DNA of 6,150 bases, taken from positions 1-6,150 of the forward strand of contig CAMYXG010000075.1 in NCBI GenBank assembly GCA_947303225.1. Direction: 5' to 3'. The notes below the pieces were generated by a model. That model worked only from the letters and a program-made list of their open reading frames with translations, was not told the origin of the DNA and did no database searches. Shown here piece by piece: positions 5,431 to 6,150 of this stretch. How positions within the stretch are numbered: position 1 is the first letter of the stretch; every line of letters begins with the position of its first letter. This DNA comes from an uncultured Caryophanales bacterium. Its GTDB lineage: Bacteria; Bacillota_I; Bacilli_A; RF39; UBA660. Position numbers and translations under genes: made by a program.

Positions 5431-6150
5431 TTATTTCATTTGATGATGATAATCTTTATATACTTTTATCGTATGTTTTTTAATAAAACTTAAATTCAAA
5501 TCAAATAAAGGAACAATATCCTCTTCCCCCATCAAAGCACATGCATAAATCATAGATACTTCTGGAAAAATCATATAATGAAACTTTTTATCTTTATCAA
5601 ATGTATATGCCATAGAAAGTGGATAAATATTATGAATAAAATCTTCATGATTACTATGAACAATATCCTCTGCATTTTGATAAACTTGACAAATGATTGT
5701 CTTCATAAGAGGTTGCTCATCATCAATTCCAAATAACAAAGGCGTTAAAAAGTCCTCTGCTTTTTTTGGAATAGTTGACTTAAAATCAGATAATAATCTA
5801 CCTTCAGAGTAATAATGATTCAAAATAGAATATCCTTCTATTCTAGCAACTACTCTCGTATAAAAGTCTTTAAAAGAAACATGTTTAGAAGCAATTTCAT
5901 AAGGTAAAACAAAAGAAGCTAACTCACGAACATCTTTTTTTCCTTTTGGTAATTCAAAAAAAGGAAAAAATTGAAAATGAAGATGACATAGTGAATATAA
6001 CATATCAATTGTATGAGGTAATAATTCTTGAAACTCATCAAATCTTCCTTGCATATTTAAAATAGCATATAAAAAACGATTTGCATTAGAATAATAATTT
6101 TTTTTATGTTTCAATTCCCTCATTACTAATGATATTTCAAAAGAATTCAT
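5431..6150 (-). CDS. Hypothetical cytosolic protein, 239 residues (start at window edge)
   Basis: The ATG is the last codon of the window, so its ribosome site is not visible and a longer upstream start cannot be excluded. The stop is TAA. The product is predominantly helical with no signal peptide or membrane segment. It is rich in aromatic residues: residues 48-67 read IDMLYSLCHLHFQFFPFFEL, a hydrophobic stretch of His, Phe and Leu. Residues 81-131 and 133-165 look like amphipathic helices (including EDFLTPLLFGIDDEQPLMKT), and the C-terminal part holds FHYMIFPEVSMIYACALMGEEDIVPLF and ends in basic and His residues. I do not recognise the family. It ends 93 bases before the channel start, with no T-run terminator between. 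Confidence 0.7.
   Translation of the reverse strand: MNSFEISLVMRELKHKKNYYSNANRFLYAILNMQGRFDEFQELLPHTIDMLYSLCHLHFQFFPFFELPKGKKDVRELASFVLPYEIASKHVSFKDFYTRVVARIEGYSILNHYYSEGRLLSDFKSTIPKKAEDFLTPLLFGIDDEQPLMKTIICQVYQNAEDIVHSNHEDFIHNIYPLSMAYTFDKDKKFHYMIFPEVSMIYACALMGEEDIVPLFDLNLSFIKKHTIKVYKDYHHQMK

Noticed and set aside
5409..5435. Inverted repeat AATAATT / AATTATT around the stop of the 239-residue gene
   Set aside because: It is a purely AT 7-base stem with a 13-base loop and no T-run, so it is not a credible terminator; such repeats arise by chance in AT-rich DNA.
1..6150. Mycoplasma-type code with TGA as tryptophan
   Set aside because: Conserved Trp positions of the repeats use TGG, and TGA ends the gene at 3531.
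1..6150. CRISPR array, tRNA/rRNA genes, insertion sequence or phage element
   Set aside because: I saw no evenly spaced direct repeats, tRNA cloverleaf signals, transposase or phage motifs on either strand. The recurring CCTCC(A) triplets at the left are Gly codons of the protein repeats.

Overview
This window reads like chromosomal DNA from a low-GC Gram-positive bacterium (Firmicutes: Bacilli, or a gut Erysipelotrichia/RF39-type lineage). The DNA is strongly AT-rich, every gene has a Shine-Dalgarno-type leader, promoters are sigma-A-like with extended -10 elements, and hairpin plus T-run terminators are present. TGA is used as a stop (end of the 3531-3935 gene) and tryptophan is TGG, so the genetic code is standard rather than Mycoplasma-type. 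The lineage assignment is inference.

All six genes lie on the minus strand, so transcription runs from high to low coordinates. In that order: (1) a 239-residue cytosolic protein of unknown function whose ATG is the last codon of the window (5431-6150); (2) an MscS-family mechanosensitive channel (4462-5337); (3) an unrecognised 135-residue protein (3995-4402), followed by a T-run terminator that overlaps its stop codon; (4) a small beta-sandwich protein resembling carboxypeptidase-regulatory-like domains (3531-3935); (5) a class I methyltransferase-fold protein resembling DUF3419/BtaA (2709-3488), with its own strong promoter and terminator; (6) a very long gene from 2615 running off the left edge, open for 871 codons without a stop.

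The long gene is the most notable object. Its N-terminus is a textbook type IV prepilin/pseudopilin signal (cleavage after Gly9, Phe10 at +1, Glu at +5). Pilin-like, Ig-like and acidic segments follow, then at least five Listeria-Bacteroides (InlB B / Flg_new) type beta repeats. It therefore looks like a giant surface protein delivered by, or built into, a type IV pilus-like apparatus. No assembly genes (prepilin peptidase, ATPase, platform protein) are in the window.

The genes do not form one clear pathway. Promoters and terminators split the region into several transcription units: the channel and perhaps the 135-residue gene, the beta-sandwich gene, the methyltransferase, and the pilin-like gene. 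There are no RNA genes, CRISPR arrays, insertion sequences or obvious mobile elements. No gene-free stretch exceeds 100 bases.
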